A stretch of 64,000 bases of DNA from Planctomycetaceae bacterium (GTDB taxonomy: Bacteria > Planctomycetota > Planctomycetia > Pirellulales > Pirellulaceae). A program made the position numbers and the translations under genes. Location: assembly GCA_002862205.1 (NCBI GenBank), contig PKCN01000309.1:1-64000 (forward strand), in the 5' to 3' direction. This document shows, one piece after another, positions 16,090 to 24,964 of the stretch. The notes under the pieces are model-generated. The model saw only the letters and a list, made by a program, of their open reading frames with translations. It did no database searches and was not told the origin of the DNA. Position 1 is the first letter of the stretch. Each line of letters opens with the position of its first letter.

Positions 16090-16560
16090 CAAGCTGCAAT
16101 TGCCTGAAGAGAACACCGTACAGTCTAGACATTCAAGGTTTTGCACAGCAAGCGATCTGGAAATAGCCGTTCATTCAACGAGTTCCATGGCAAAGGACTG
16201 CTGGCAATGTTCCCGTGGCTGGTGACTTGAATCGACTGCAGGGGAATTCGCCGGTGGCCAATGCCTGGGATCCCGATCGCCGTGATCAGGGGGAATTTGT
16301 GTTTCGTGATGGGGCCAGTAACCCTGCATCCCCAGTAACCCTGCATTCCCAGTAACAGCGGCATTCCCAGTAACAGCGGCAGCAAGGCGATTCCGGCCGC
16401 GGGCCGGCGGCATCCACAGCCCACGATTTCAGCGGGCATTCGCGTCGTTGGTGTAGGGATCGCCGTTGGTGTGGGGATCGCTGATAGGAAGAACTGCACG
16501 ATTTCACGTACCCAACGCAGGTCAGGTCATGACGAGCCGTTAACCGAAGTGCGTTCTGAC
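16090..16560. other. Decayed intergenic region with a possible gene remnant and a short repeat
   Basis: No intact gene is visible in this 471-bp stretch. On the plus strand, roughly 16190-16345, a stop-free frame reads NVPVAGDLNRLQGNSPVANA and then DQGEFVFRDGASNPA before a TAA. This resembles one unit of an FG-GAP/VCBS-type repeat protein. Imperfect 17-18-bp repeats of a cccagtaac-containing unit lie at about 16315-16381. Confidence 0.35.
16315..16381. repeat. Imperfect 17-18-bp tandem repeat
   Basis: Four copies share cccagtaac, the first two followed by cctgcat and the last two by agcggca. The pattern suggests two rounds of duplication with divergence between them. Confidence 0.75.
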
Positions 16561-16563
16561 ACG

Positions 16564-16601
16564 AAAAAACCCCGCAAAACACAAGGTATTGCGGGGTTTT
16601 T
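16564..16601 (-). terminator. Terminator downstream of tRNA-Val
   Basis: aaaaccccgcaa and ttgcggggtttt form a 12-bp stem with an 11-12-nt loop, flanked by T-runs on both strands. It lies just downstream of the minus-strand tRNA gene. Confidence 0.85.
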
Positions 16602-16606
16602 GGGAG

Positions 16607-16680
16607 TGGGCGGTAGAGAACTCGAATCTCCGACCTCCACGATGTCAACGTGGCGCTCTAACCAACTGAGCTAACCGCCC
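16607..16680 (-). tRNA. tRNA-Val (anticodon GAC)
   Basis: On the minus strand the sequence folds as a full cloverleaf. The acceptor stem is GGGCGGT/ACCGCCC, the D stem GCTC/GAGC, the anticodon stem CCACG/CGTGG around loop TTGACAT (anticodon GAC), and the T stem GGAGA/TCTCT (one G-U) around TTCGAGT. The discriminator base is A. The 3' CCA is not encoded. A terminator follows at 16564-16601. Confidence 0.97.
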
Positions 16681-17087
16681 GAATTTCGGCTTTCATGGAG
16701 CTTGGAAAGTAAGCTCGCGACTGGACCGTTATCGCCATTCTGAGCACGCAAAATCGCGATGCCTGTCGATTTGGCTAGTCTGTGCGGCAGGGCCAGTTCC
16801 GTCAAGTCCGCAGCACTCGATACCCGTCAGGAACCTCCAAGCACCGGGAAAGCCAATCCATTCGGTCCAAAGACCCCGCAAATCTTCCCTTTTCGCTAAA
16901 TTCCTGTTGACGCTCCCCACTCGGGCGTCTGATACTTTGGCGTAACTAAGTAAAGATCCATCGGGTAGGAATTTGGGGGGGTCCCCAGATTCTCCTGCTG
17001 GTACACAAACGGTCTCGCTCAAATGCGTCGGCCGCCCCATTCCTAGGATGCGCCGAATCGCCCTTCGGCCGGAGAAGAAAGCTTTTA
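16681..17087. other. Divergent gap between tRNA-Val and infC
   Basis: About 400 bp with no gene recognised. It should hold the tRNA promoter on one strand and the infC promoter plus an mRNA leader of about 145 nt on the other. Candidate infC promoter elements are listed separately. Confidence 0.5.
16907..16936 (+). promoter_or_regulatory. Candidate sigma-70-type promoter for infC
   Basis: TTGACG (16907-16912) and GATACT (16931-16936) are separated by 18 bp and lie about 150 bp upstream of the infC start. The resulting long leader leaves room for the translational control known for IF3 operons in other bacteria. Confidence 0.5.
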
Positions 17088-17621
17088 GTGGCATTGCCTC
17101 GACGAAACAATCAACCGGAAGGAAATCGCGATTCTATACGCATCAATCAAAACATTCGCATCACGCCGATTCGGGTGGTGAGCGAGTTGGGCGAGCAGTT
17201 GGGAATCATCCCCACTGAACAAGCCCTCGAGCGGGCTCGCGATGCCGGCTTGGATCTTGTGGAAGTGGCTCCCAATGAGAGGCCACCGGTTTGCCGAATC
17301 ATGGATTACGGTAAATACAAGTACGACAAGAACAAAAAGAAAAACTCCGGGCAGTCGCACACCAAGACGAAAGAAATTCGACTTCGACCGAAAACTGGTG
17401 AGGAAGATATCCGCACCAAACTTCGCCAAGCTGAGAAGTTCCTTGAGAACAAGGACAAGGTCCAAGTGAGTGTCCTGTTCCGTGGGCGTGAAATGGCGCA
17501 CATCGAAGAGGGGCACAAGGTCATGGAAATGGTGATCAAGACTCTTAGTGAGTTTGGCAAAGTGGAAACACGGCCACAGCAACACGGTCGACGGATCATT
17601 TGCATGATCTCGCCCAAGTAA
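17088..17621 (+). CDS. infC: Translation initiation factor IF-3
   Basis: IF-3 binds the 30S subunit, blocks premature 50S joining and checks start-codon selection. The 177-residue length is normal. N-domain signatures are [13 protein letters not shown] and [29 protein letters not shown] Lys-rich linker follows, then the C-domain [20 protein letters not shown] and [14 protein letters not shown]. The start is non-canonical: GTG at 17088 after a ggagaaga element, with TTG at 17094 as an alternative and no usable ATG. infC is known for rare start codons that make it self-regulating, so this fits. Ribosomal genes rpmI and rplT, common downstream partners, are absent here. Confidence 0.97.
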   Translation: MALPRRNNQPEGNRDSIRINQNIRITPIRVVSELGEQLGIIPTEQALERARDAGLDLVEVAPNERPPVCRIMDYGKYKYDKNKKKNSGQSHTKTKEIRLRPKTGEEDIRTKLRQAEKFLENKDKVQVSVLFRGREMAHIEEGHKVMEMVIKTLSEFGKVETRPQQHGRRIICMISPK

Positions 17622-18022
17622 GCTTCCAACTGCTGATCCCCAAGCGGAGCAGCTTCGGTGGTATCGCGGAGCAGCGTCGGTGGTATCGCGGAGCAGCGTC
17701 GGTGGTATCGCGGAGCAGCCGTCGGTGGTATCGCGGAGCGGCCGTTGGGATCTCATTGTCCGCACTGATTTCCCACCCGTTTGCTGGAACTTGTGCTGTA
17801 CCAGCACTGCCGCATTGTCATTGGTCTATCCGAATTTCTGCTTGATGTGCAGGATTCGATTCCTACGAACATGCTGGCTCGACTTGCATTGTCTGTATCG
17901 CCAGCGATTGGGGGCTGTCTCCACAAGGCTGGTTGGGGGTATGGTCGAGTTGCGTCGGAGACGAAGTTCTGTCAAGACGCAGATTTCAGGCACATCCGTG
18001 TTTCAGTAACAGAGAGCCCTTC
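17622..18022. other. Intergenic region with a 22-bp repeat array
   Basis: About 400 bp between infC and the NIF3-like gene. The first third holds the tandem array at 17656-17746. No gene or clear terminator was seen in the rest. Confidence 0.5.
17656..17746. repeat. 22-bp tandem array, about four copies
   Basis: Units begin cggtggtatcgcggagc at 17656, 17678, 17700 and 17723. The first two are exact 22-bp copies, the third has one extra base and the fourth has diverged. Confidence 0.93.
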
Positions 18023-18880
18023 ATGACAAGCTTGCAAGCAGTTTGTAGTTCGCTGGCATCCATCGCTCCTTTGCGGCTGGCAGAAGAGTGGGATAACGTT
18101 GGTTTGCTCGTTGGTGACCGTCGAGCCTCGATTGAAAAGGTGATGACGTGTTTGACGGTAACCCCGAATGTGGTTTCTGAAGCGTTGGAGCAGCAGGTAG
18201 GGCTGATCGTGACCCATCATCCCCTACCCTTCAAACCAATGGCGCGAATCACGTCTGATTCGGTCGCCGGTGAAATGTTGTTGCGTCTCGTGGGTGCAAA
18301 GGTTGCCGTTTACAGTGCGCATACTGCTTTTGATTCAGCATCCGCAGGCATCAATCAGCGATGGGCCGAACGGTTGGGGTTGCAGTCAGTGGAGACATTG
18401 GTTGCTGGGAATGAGTCATCGGTGGAAAGCAGCAGGCCAGGAACTGAAGGTTCCGTATTACTCCCTGAGGGAACAGGGTTACCCATTGAGGGAACAGGCC
18501 GTTTGGGCCGTTTACCGGAACCGGAAAGTTTGCACTCGCTGGTATCCCGAGCTGCCAGTGCTGTGAAGGCTACCAGTCCAAGATATGTTGGTGATCCAGA
18601 CCGCAAGGTCAGTAAAATCGGTCTCGCTTGTGGCAGTGGCGGAAGCTTTCTGCCTGCCGCCCGGAGACGGGGTTGTGATGTGTTGATCACTGGCGAAGCA
18701 ACGTTTCATGCTTGTCTGGAAGCCGAGGCGTATGGAATCGGAATGGGACTGCTGGGCCATTACTGGAGCGAGCGATTTGCCATGGAAAATCTGGCCGAAG
18801 TTCTTGAGTCGCAATTTCCGGAGCTTTCGATCTGGGCCAGTAGCAGCGAGCATGATCCGCTGTCAGCAATTGACATGTGA
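18023..18880 (+). CDS. NIF3/YbgI-like dinuclear metal protein
   Basis: The 285-residue protein matches the Nif3-like (GTP cyclohydrolase I type 2 homologue) family. It has the N-terminal LAEEWDNVGLLVGDR, the metal-ligand block VTHHPLPFKP and YSAHTAFDSASAGIN, and the C-terminal GDVLIT-like CDVLITGEATFHACLEAEA and LLGHYWSER. The family binds two metal ions through conserved His, Asp and Glu, and its cellular role is unsettled. The start is the ATG at 18023, because the longer frame from 17933 is not family-like. A short internal duplication (PEGTGLPIEGTG) sits in the variable insert between the two conserved halves. Confidence 0.92.
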   Translation: MTSLQAVCSSLASIAPLRLAEEWDNVGLLVGDRRASIEKVMTCLTVTPNVVSEALEQQVGLIVTHHPLPFKPMARITSDSVAGEMLLRLVGAKVAVYSAHTAFDSASAGINQRWAERLGLQSVETLVAGNESSVESSRPGTEGSVLLPEGTGLPIEGTGRLGRLPEPESLHSLVSRAASAVKATSPRYVGDPDRKVSKIGLACGSGGSFLPAARRRGCDVLITGEATFHACLEAEAYGIGMGLLGHYWSERFAMENLAEVLESQFPELSIWASSSEHDPLSAIDM

Positions 18881-18946
18881 CTCAAGGCTGCCCCAGGCAC
18901 CTCCACGTTCGGGTCCCGCTGGCCGGAACCAATCTGTCGGGTGCAA

Positions 18947-21127
18947 TCATTGATTCGGGCGACCTTGGCCTCCGAAGGGAGGGCCGCCAGCAGGGCGTTC
19001 ACCGCGTGGACCTTGGCCGTTTTTGGGATTTCTTCCGGGACCTGCACTGGGCCGGCCCTGCCCGTCGAACGATCGGTTGGGGCCGATCTCACCGCGCGGC
19101 TGCGAACCATTGAAACCTGAGCCTCCAAATCCTGGGCGTCCATTTTCAAACCCGTTCGGACCACTCTGCTGGCGTTGTCCACGGTTGAAGTTGTTGACTG
19201 CCGGTCGGCTGTTTTGAAGAGATCGCAGCACAAGCGGGTCTATATTTCTAATTTCTGTGCGAGAGATACGACCATCATCATTGGAATCGACTTGTATCAG
19301 GATTGATTTGTCTCCGCGTGGTACTTCTCTCGCTGTGATGAAACCATCTTTGTCCTTATCGAATCTTTGCATGAATCGATCTGCAGCGTTAGGAATCGGT
19401 TGTATTGGTGGGCCCGCTTGATCACCACCACTGCCTGAATCCTGTTCGTTAACGCGAGGGGCGGGCGGCGTTACCAACACCGGTGTTGTTTGTGGGCTTT
19501 GAGTCCAGAACCATAATCCACCGCCAATCAGAGCCGCTATCGCGGTGCCCGCAACGGCGGAGATCAGGTTGCGCGAATTCGTGCGTTTTGGTTGGTTGCT
19601 CTTTGGATGGACCCGGCGGACGGGTGCCAAAGGACGCATTTCATTTGTGGGTTGAGTGTCGGGTAAATCTACAAAAAGATCGTTTTCAATATGGGTTGCC
19701 GCAGGTGCTGATTGCGTCGCATTTGCGGCGGCCCGTATCTCCCTGTCTTGCTCCATTCGTGCCCGAACTTGCTGCAACGTAGCAGCAGCCCATTTGTGCG
19801 TTTTTGAATGCTTTGCCTGTGGGTTATCCACAATTTGTTGCAGGATCGGTAATGCGGCGGCGAATTGTTTTGATTCACACAGTGTCCTTGCCAGCTTGCT
19901 CTGTTCATTCAGCTGAATTTGCGTGACATTCGCCTGCACCATTTTGGTGCCGCTGACAGAAGATTTTTTTCGAGATGCATTGGTACGAATGAAACGTTCC
20001 AGATCATTGCCAAAACTCTCCATCGATGAATAGCGTTCAGTACTGTCCTTGGCCATTGCCTTGACGCAAATATCGGCCAATCCGGTACTGATGGATGGTC
20101 GCAGTGATCTCAGGTTGGTTGGCTCTTCGGTCAGGATTTGACCGATCATTGAAATCGTCGAGCCATTGCCTGCGAACGGCAACCGTCCCGAAAGGATTTC
20201 GTAAAGGACGACGCCCAAGGCATAGACGTCTGATCCTTGGCCGATCGAATCCTTGGCACCTCGAAGTTGCTCTGGTGACATGTATGCTGGTGACCCCAGC
20301 AACGCTCCCTCCTGAGTCAAACGTGAGTCATCATCAAGTTCGTCCGGGCATGCCAAACCAAAGTCCATTACGACTGGTTCCTTGCGGTGATCAATCATGA
20401 TGTTTGCTGGTTTTAAATCGCGGTGAATGATACCGCTGCCATGAGCCTCTTGCATGGCTCTGGCGATTTTCAGAACAGTGATTGCTGCAAATCGTTCAGG
20501 CAGTTCAGTGTTGTTCCGGATATGATTCGAGAGCGTATCGCCTTTGATCAAAGCCATGGCGATGTAGTGCGTGCCATCAACTTCACCCACATCGAAAACG
20601 GGGCACAGGTTGGGGTGGGCCAGATTCGCAGCCGATCTTGCTTCACGGTAAAAACGGTCCACCAATGTCGCGTTTGTTTTGGCTTCGAACTTTGGAACCT
20701 TGAGGGCGACCTTGCGGTCCAGTTGCGTGTCATGAGCCCGATAAACTGAACCCATACCACCGCGGCCCAGCAGAGCTTCGATTTGGTAGCGGCCCAGACG
20801 CGAAGGTGTCTCACCGTTAGTGGAGTTGTCCCCCGTCTGACCTCGCTCGATCAGGTCCTGAGTCAGCGTTTCATCGGACACCGTTGCATCGGACGCCGGA
20901 CCGCGTGTCTTTGTTGTGTCTTGAGAGGGATTCGGGGATGGAGTGTCGGGCGAGCGTTTGGGAACGCTGGCTTCGCGATTCAGAGAGAACTCAAGGGTGG
21001 GTTCATCAATCCCCCGCGTGGGATTGGCGTCCGCGCGATTGGTGGAGTCTCCTGCTGCAGCGGGAGACTTTTGCGTGTTCCCGTTGTCAGGTTGGTTGGG
21101 ATCAGGGTTGGATGAAGAGCGATTCAC
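18947..21127 (-). CDS. Membrane Ser/Thr protein kinase with EF-hands and Gly-rich tail
   Basis: The 726-residue protein has a Ser/Pro-rich N-terminus and a Hanks-type kinase domain (about 110-375) with GRGGMGSVY, VALKVP, HRDLKPANIM, DFGLA and SPAYMSPEQLRG. All catalytic residues are present. A membrane helix lies at about 519-541, then two EF-hand loops (DKDKDGFITAREV at about 585-600 and DSNDDGRISRTEI at about 610-620). The tail is Gly/Pro/Arg/Asn-rich. The domain order suggests a cytoplasmic kinase with an external calcium-binding part. The start is GTG. Calcium sensing across the membrane is an inference from topology. Confidence 0.93.
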   Translation of the reverse strand: MNRSSSNPDPNQPDNGNTQKSPAAAGDSTNRADANPTRGIDEPTLEFSLNREASVPKRSPDTPSPNPSQDTTKTRGPASDATVSDETLTQDLIERGQTGDNSTNGETPSRLGRYQIEALLGRGGMGSVYRAHDTQLDRKVALKVPKFEAKTNATLVDRFYREARSAANLAHPNLCPVFDVGEVDGTHYIAMALIKGDTLSNHIRNNTELPERFAAITVLKIARAMQEAHGSGIIHRDLKPANIMIDHRKEPVVMDFGLACPDELDDDSRLTQEGALLGSPAYMSPEQLRGAKDSIGQGSDVYALGVVLYEILSGRLPFAGNGSTISMIGQILTEEPTNLRSLRPSISTGLADICVKAMAKDSTERYSSMESFGNDLERFIRTNASRKKSSVSGTKMVQANVTQIQLNEQSKLARTLCESKQFAAALPILQQIVDNPQAKHSKTHKWAAATLQQVRARMEQDREIRAAANATQSAPAATHIENDLFVDLPDTQPTNEMRPLAPVRRVHPKSNQPKRTNSRNLISAVAGTAIAALIGGGLWFWTQSPQTTPVLVTPPAPRVNEQDSGSGGDQAGPPIQPIPNAADRFMQRFDKDKDGFITAREVPRGDKSILIQVDSNDDGRISRTEIRNIDPLVLRSLQNSRPAVNNFNRGQRQQSGPNGFENGRPGFGGSGFNGSQPRGEIGPNRSFDGQGRPSAGPGRNPKNGQGPRGERPAGGPPFGGQGRPNQ

Positions 21128-21210
21128 TCGCGGGTGCCTGGTAAGTGGGTGAGGCCTGCGTTGGGTAGCCCAAAGGGTTTTTGTTGGGGTAGCTCACGTG
21201 TTTTTGATAG

Positions 21211-21260
21211 CTCAGAGATTTTTCAAGGCTCAGAGATTTTTCAAGGCTCAGAGATTTTTG
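21211..21260. repeat. 18-bp tandem array, nearly three copies
   Basis: ctcagagatttttcaagg occurs at 21211-21228 and 21229-21246, followed by 13 matching bases. It lies about 85 bp upstream of the kinase start. Confidence 0.92.
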
Positions 21261-21354
21261 CCAGCCTCAGGTGTTTTACCAGCCAGAAAACTTGATTCCT
21301 GCCAGAGGGTGGATTGCGGACAAGGCGATCCCGCGTCTGCTTTCTCAGTGATCC

Positions 21355-21392
21355 TCAGATTTCTGAATGTTTCTCGGATTTCTGAATGTTTC
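21355..21392. repeat. 19-bp tandem duplication
   Basis: tcagatttctgaatgtttc at 21355-21373 is repeated at 21374-21392 with one change, and a further tcagat follows. Confidence 0.9.
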
Positions 21393-21732
21393 TCAGATGC
21401 GTTTCTAGTCAACCGTAGTTCAGCGAAGCGTTTACCGATACCACCGCGTAAACCAATAAACGTAGTGGCGACGGGCAACTCCACCCGCGATTCCGATTAT
21501 AGAGGAAATTGGGGTGAAACGTTCTTGGCAAGCTGGGCCTGTTTCACCACTTGTGTACGATTCCAGGCTCGTTCGAGGCAAATCCCCGACATTGTTCTGG
21601 CGGTGAATGATTGACCAACCCTGCCCCCCACTTAGAATCATGGGTGGATCATCCTGATCAGATCTCTCCGGAGCGGCGTTTCCTCGCGGCTATAATGGAG
21701 AAAAACACGATTGCTGCTGTAAGAAAGGCTTC

Positions 21733-22482
21733 ATGACCAATTCTTCCCAATGGCTTGCCGCCCTGCCTGTTTACAACGAGGTTGACTACGTCGACGCCGT
21801 TCTGGATGAAGTTGCGCGGTACGCCCCTGCCGTTTTGGTGGTTGATGATGGATCGACGGATGGGACTGCCGAGCGACTTCAGCAACGACAGGATATTTCT
21901 CTCATTCGGCATGTTGAAAACCGGGGGTATGGTGCGGCTCTTACTACCGCTTTTCAGTTTGCCATCGATGAGGGATTCGAGGGGATTGTCACGCTTGACT
22001 GTGATGGACAACATCAGCCTTGTAGGATCCCCGAATTCGTACAAGCGGCGAGCGAAGCAGATATCATCTCCGGAAGTCGATACCTCAAGAGCTATGAAGG
22101 GGATGACGCACCTCCCAAGGAGCGGATGAGAATCAACCGTACAATTACTCACGAGTTGAATGAGCGACTGGGGTATTGCTTGACAGATGCATTCTGTGGA
22201 TTCAAGGCTTATCGAACGTCGGCATTGAAAATGTTGAGGATCACCAATCATGGATACGCGATGCCCCTGCAGTTGTGGGTCGAAGCGGCAGCGGCTGAAT
22301 TGAAAGTCGTAGAAATTCCGGTACCTTTGATTTATCTTGACCTTGAGAGGTCGTTTGGTGGTGCTCTTGATCAGGCCGAAGCCAGGTTGAAGCATTATCG
22401 CGAAGTTCTGGATGAAGCATTCGCGACCGTGATGGCCCAAGGGGCTTCGTTCCCTTCCCGTGAGGAAGTCGCTTGTAACTGA
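21733..22482 (+). CDS. GT2-family glycosyltransferase (DPM1/GtrB-like)
   Basis: The 249-residue protein has a GT-A fold start with ALPVYNEVDYVDAVLDE, nucleotide-sugar motif VVDDGSTDGT (37-46), the conserved ENRGYGAAL and a DCDGQH metal motif (about 92-97). There is no membrane span, so it probably acts at the cytoplasmic face. Enzymes of this shape often transfer a hexose from a nucleotide sugar to polyprenyl phosphate, but acceptor and sugar are unknown. Its TGA overlaps the ATG of the next gene (TGATG), so the two are co-translated. The product also carries DAFCGFKAYRTSAL, typical of this subfamily. Confidence 0.92.
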   Translation: MTNSSQWLAALPVYNEVDYVDAVLDEVARYAPAVLVVDDGSTDGTAERLQQRQDISLIRHVENRGYGAALTTAFQFAIDEGFEGIVTLDCDGQHQPCRIPEFVQAASEADIISGSRYLKSYEGDDAPPKERMRINRTITHELNERLGYCLTDAFCGFKAYRTSALKMLRITNHGYAMPLQLWVEAAAAELKVVEIPVPLIYLDLERSFGGALDQAEARLKHYREVLDEAFATVMAQGASFPSREEVACN

Positions 22483-24179
22483 TGAATCCTTCCATCGCAC
22501 CAAAAACGGACCAGGCTGGGGCCTCGCAAAACCAGTCGGAATCGAGTTCCGGGCCACGGACAAAGCCATTGCAAACTGCCGGGTTCCGCGACTATCGTGC
22601 TCCACGGGAGCATGGAGAAGCGTTTGTGGAGCCTGCCCTGGATCAGGCTTTCCCCATGCTCGAGGCGAACTGTCGACTGCTTTCCGGGCAGACGCTGTTT
22701 CAGCGCGTGCGTCATCATGCTCGGAGGCAGTTGATCGAAGATGCGATGCGGTACACATCGGTCTATCGAACGCCTGAATGGTTGGCGGGTGAGTCTATCG
22801 ACGATTTGCTGGAGCGGCCGATCATCATGGCGGGTCATCAACCTGCCCTGTTTCATCCTGGCGTCTGGTTCAAAAATTTCGCACTCAGTCACGTCGCTCA
22901 ACAGACAGGTGCACTCGCAATCAATCTGGTGATTGATAACGATGTCGCTTCAGGGAGTTCGATCCGCGTCCCCCGTTGGGATTCCAGTGCGCTGCAGGCT
23001 TCCTCGGTGACCGTGCCTTTCGATGATGCGGGCGGTGGAGTGCCTTATGAGCAGACCACGATCCGGAATCGTGAAGTTTTTGAACGGTTTGATGAGCAGG
23101 TGCAGAAAGTCATTTCACCCCTCGTCGACCAGCCGTGTGTGGACCGATTGTGGCATCATGCTCGTGCCGCATTTGAGAGGTGTGGAGTCGCCGGTTGTGC
23201 CCTCGCTCAGGCAAGACATGGACTGGAGGGTGAACTCGGGTGGCAGACACTGGAACTTCCATTGGGGGTTGTCTGCCGAACAACGGCGTTTGCCGAGTTT
23301 GTTCTGTCAATTCTTTCCGAATTGCCTCGGTTTCACCTTTGTTACAACGGAGCAGCTGTCCAATACCGAAAGGATCACGGCATCCGAAGTACGGCTCACC
23401 CTGTCCCCAACCTTGAGGAACAGGATGGATGGTTTGAAGCTCCGCTCTGGATTTACGGTAATCAATCCCCTCTTCGCCGAGCTGTCTGGGTGCGGCTTTT
23501 GGACGATCACCTTGTGATTAGTGATCGCGTCGAACGGGAAATTGAGATTGATATTCGGTTTCCGAAGTTGGCTGCTGAAAAACTGAGCAGCATGATCTCC
23601 CCGGAATTCAAGTTACGGCCGCGTGCATTGCTGACAACGATGTATGCCCGTTTGATTTTGAGTGATCTGTTCATGCATGGAATTGGCGGTGCCAAATACG
23701 ATCAGCTTGGTGATCGGATTATCCAGTCATTTTTCATGGTCGAACCACCTCGGTTCATGGTGATGTCGGCGACGGTGAAACTGCCGTTTTCATCAACAGG
23801 AGACGATCCTGCTCGCATCGGCCAACTCAAACGCCAACTCCGCGACACGCGATTTCAACCCGAACGATTTGCAGAAGTTGTGGAGTTGGATGGAGAGTTG
23901 ATGGAGCGGAAAAAATTCCTGTTGGAGCATCAGCCTCCGCGCGGTGAACGCATGCAATGGCATCGAGAGATCGCAGAGATCAATCGAAGCCTGTCAGAAT
24001 GCCTCGCCCAACAGCGCCGTTTGCTGATGGTAGAACTGGAGAATGCTCGCAGGCATGCCTCTTCTGAGGCTGTCCTGTCCAGTCGCGAGCATCCCTTCTG
24101 TTTGTTCAATTTGGACAATCTGCAAGATACCTTCTCGCGGCTGCTGGGCGGGGCGGCCTCAACCGGTCAGCAGTCTTGA
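22482..24179 (+). CDS. BshC-like protein, putative thiol or amino-acid ligase
   Basis: The 565-residue protein has AGHQPALFHPGVWFKNFALS near residue 125 and a C-terminal HGIGGAKYDQLGDRI block. These resemble the GQQP and GGPGE-Y motifs of BshC, the enzyme proposed to add cysteine in bacillithiol synthesis. Length and order of the motifs fit a BshC-like fold, while the sequence is clearly divergent. It overlaps the glycosyltransferase gene by one base. Bacillithiol synthesis uses a glycosyltransferase (BshA, GT4) as well, but the partner here is GT2, so a different glycosylated product is likely. The assignment is by motif resemblance only. Confidence 0.55.
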   Translation: MNPSIAPKTDQAGASQNQSESSSGPRTKPLQTAGFRDYRAPREHGEAFVEPALDQAFPMLEANCRLLSGQTLFQRVRHHARRQLIEDAMRYTSVYRTPEWLAGESIDDLLERPIIMAGHQPALFHPGVWFKNFALSHVAQQTGALAINLVIDNDVASGSSIRVPRWDSSALQASSVTVPFDDAGGGVPYEQTTIRNREVFERFDEQVQKVISPLVDQPCVDRLWHHARAAFERCGVAGCALAQARHGLEGELGWQTLELPLGVVCRTTAFAEFVLSILSELPRFHLCYNGAAVQYRKDHGIRSTAHPVPNLEEQDGWFEAPLWIYGNQSPLRRAVWVRLLDDHLVISDRVEREIEIDIRFPKLAAEKLSSMISPEFKLRPRALLTTMYARLILSDLFMHGIGGAKYDQLGDRIIQSFFMVEPPRFMVMSATVKLPFSSTGDDPARIGQLKRQLRDTRFQPERFAEVVELDGELMERKKFLLEHQPPRGERMQWHREIAEINRSLSECLAQQRRLLMVELENARRHASSEAVLSSREHPFCLFNLDNLQDTFSRLLGGAASTGQQS

Positions 24180-24265
24180 CGATTCCCCACAAGAATTTGT
24201 CCCACAAGTAGCCAAATCGCTGTGAAAGTAAGACCAAGGGCGGCGTGGATCGTATCAACGTTCAT
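24167..24265 (-). CDS. Small single-span membrane protein (32 residues)
   Basis: On the minus strand an ATG at 24265 opens a 32-codon frame, MNVDTIHAALGLTFTAIWLL then VGQILVGNRQDC, ending in TGA at 24167. The central hydrophobic run is a clean membrane helix with a short polar tail. A strong GGAGG ribosome-binding site lies eight bases upstream. This is one of the best in the window, where most genes have weak sites. The 3' end overlaps the BshC-like gene by 13 bp, tail to tail. The function is unknown. It is too short to exclude chance, but site plus composition argue for a real gene. Confidence 0.6.
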   Translation of the reverse strand: MNVDTIHAALGLTFTAIWLLVGQILVGNRQDC

Positions 24266-24490
24266 GATTCGGGCCTCCAAAAAGAGGGAACGGTAGCGTT
24301 TTGGCCCGTTCCATGGCCCGGTGAGCAGTGACAGGCTACATGATTACCTGTGACCGCGAGGCACGCCTATCCCGGCGTATAACAGAGTGATCGGCAAAAG
24401 ATTTGCCCCATCTACAAAGAATTTCTAAAGAGCTGATAATTTCGCTAATCCGCAAAGTTTCCCACTACGTTTTTCGATGGCAGATTCAAA

Positions 24491-24958
24491 ATGACGATGA
24501 AGTATTGGTTGATGAAGACAGAGCCCACGACGTACTCCATCGAGGATTTGGAGAAAGAATCGAATCAGACCACGTGCTGGGAAGGCGTAAGAAATTACCA
24601 AGCGAGAAATTTGCTGCGTGATGACATACAGGAAGGAGACCGCGTCTTGTTTTATCATTCAGCCTGCAAGGAACCTGCTGTGGTTGGCACGGCAATTGTG
24701 TCTCGCCCCGGGTATCCTGACAGCCACGCCTTCGACAAGCGAAGCAAATACTACGATGCAAAAAGTGATCCAGAGAATCCCCGCTGGTTCATGGTGGATG
24801 TCAAGCTGGAGCAGAAATTTGATGCTCCGGTCACGTTGGCTTCCCTTCGCGAAAAAGCGAGCCTGAAAGAAATGGTGCTGCTTCAAAAAGGTAGTCGTTT
24901 GAGCGTGCAACCGGTCAAGAAAAAAGAATTTGATATCGTTCTGAAAATGGCACAGTAA
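24491..24958 (+). CDS. EVE-domain (PUA-like) protein
   Basis: The 155-residue protein is a stand-alone EVE domain. It shows YWLMKTEPTTYSIEDLEKE, WEGVRNYQARN, GDRVLFYHSACKEPAVVG and the C-terminal PRWFMVDVKLEQKF. The family has a PUA-like fold, related to YTH domains, and is thought to read modified bases in DNA or RNA. An alternative ATG two codons later (24497) would begin MKYWLMKTEP and may be the true start. The sulfatase gene starts only 6 bp downstream, so the two probably share a transcript, although no functional link is obvious. Confidence 0.93.
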   Translation: MTMKYWLMKTEPTTYSIEDLEKESNQTTCWEGVRNYQARNLLRDDIQEGDRVLFYHSACKEPAVVGTAIVSRPGYPDSHAFDKRSKYYDAKSDPENPRWFMVDVKLEQKFDAPVTLASLREKASLKEMVLLQKGSRLSVQPVKKKEFDIVLKMAQ

Positions 24959-24964
24959 CGTCGG

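Larger units (their letters stand above)
21128..21732. other. Divergent gap with two tandem repeat arrays
   Basis: About 600 bp lie between the kinase and the glycosyltransferase, transcribed away from each other. It holds the 18-bp array at 21211-21260 and the 19-bp duplication at 21355-21392. Open frames here are repeat-derived and not gene-like. Confidence 0.5.

Noticed and set aside
16125-16499. 124-codon minus-strand frame in the gap before tRNA-Val
   Set aside because: It is rich in repeat-derived PTPT and LLLGM segments and runs through the imperfect 17-18-bp array; no gene-like features.
21198-21614. 138-codon plus-strand frame starting in the 18-bp array
   Set aside because: The N-terminus is only the translated repeat (FFKAQRFFKAQRF); the rest lacks any domain and it sits in a divergent promoter gap.
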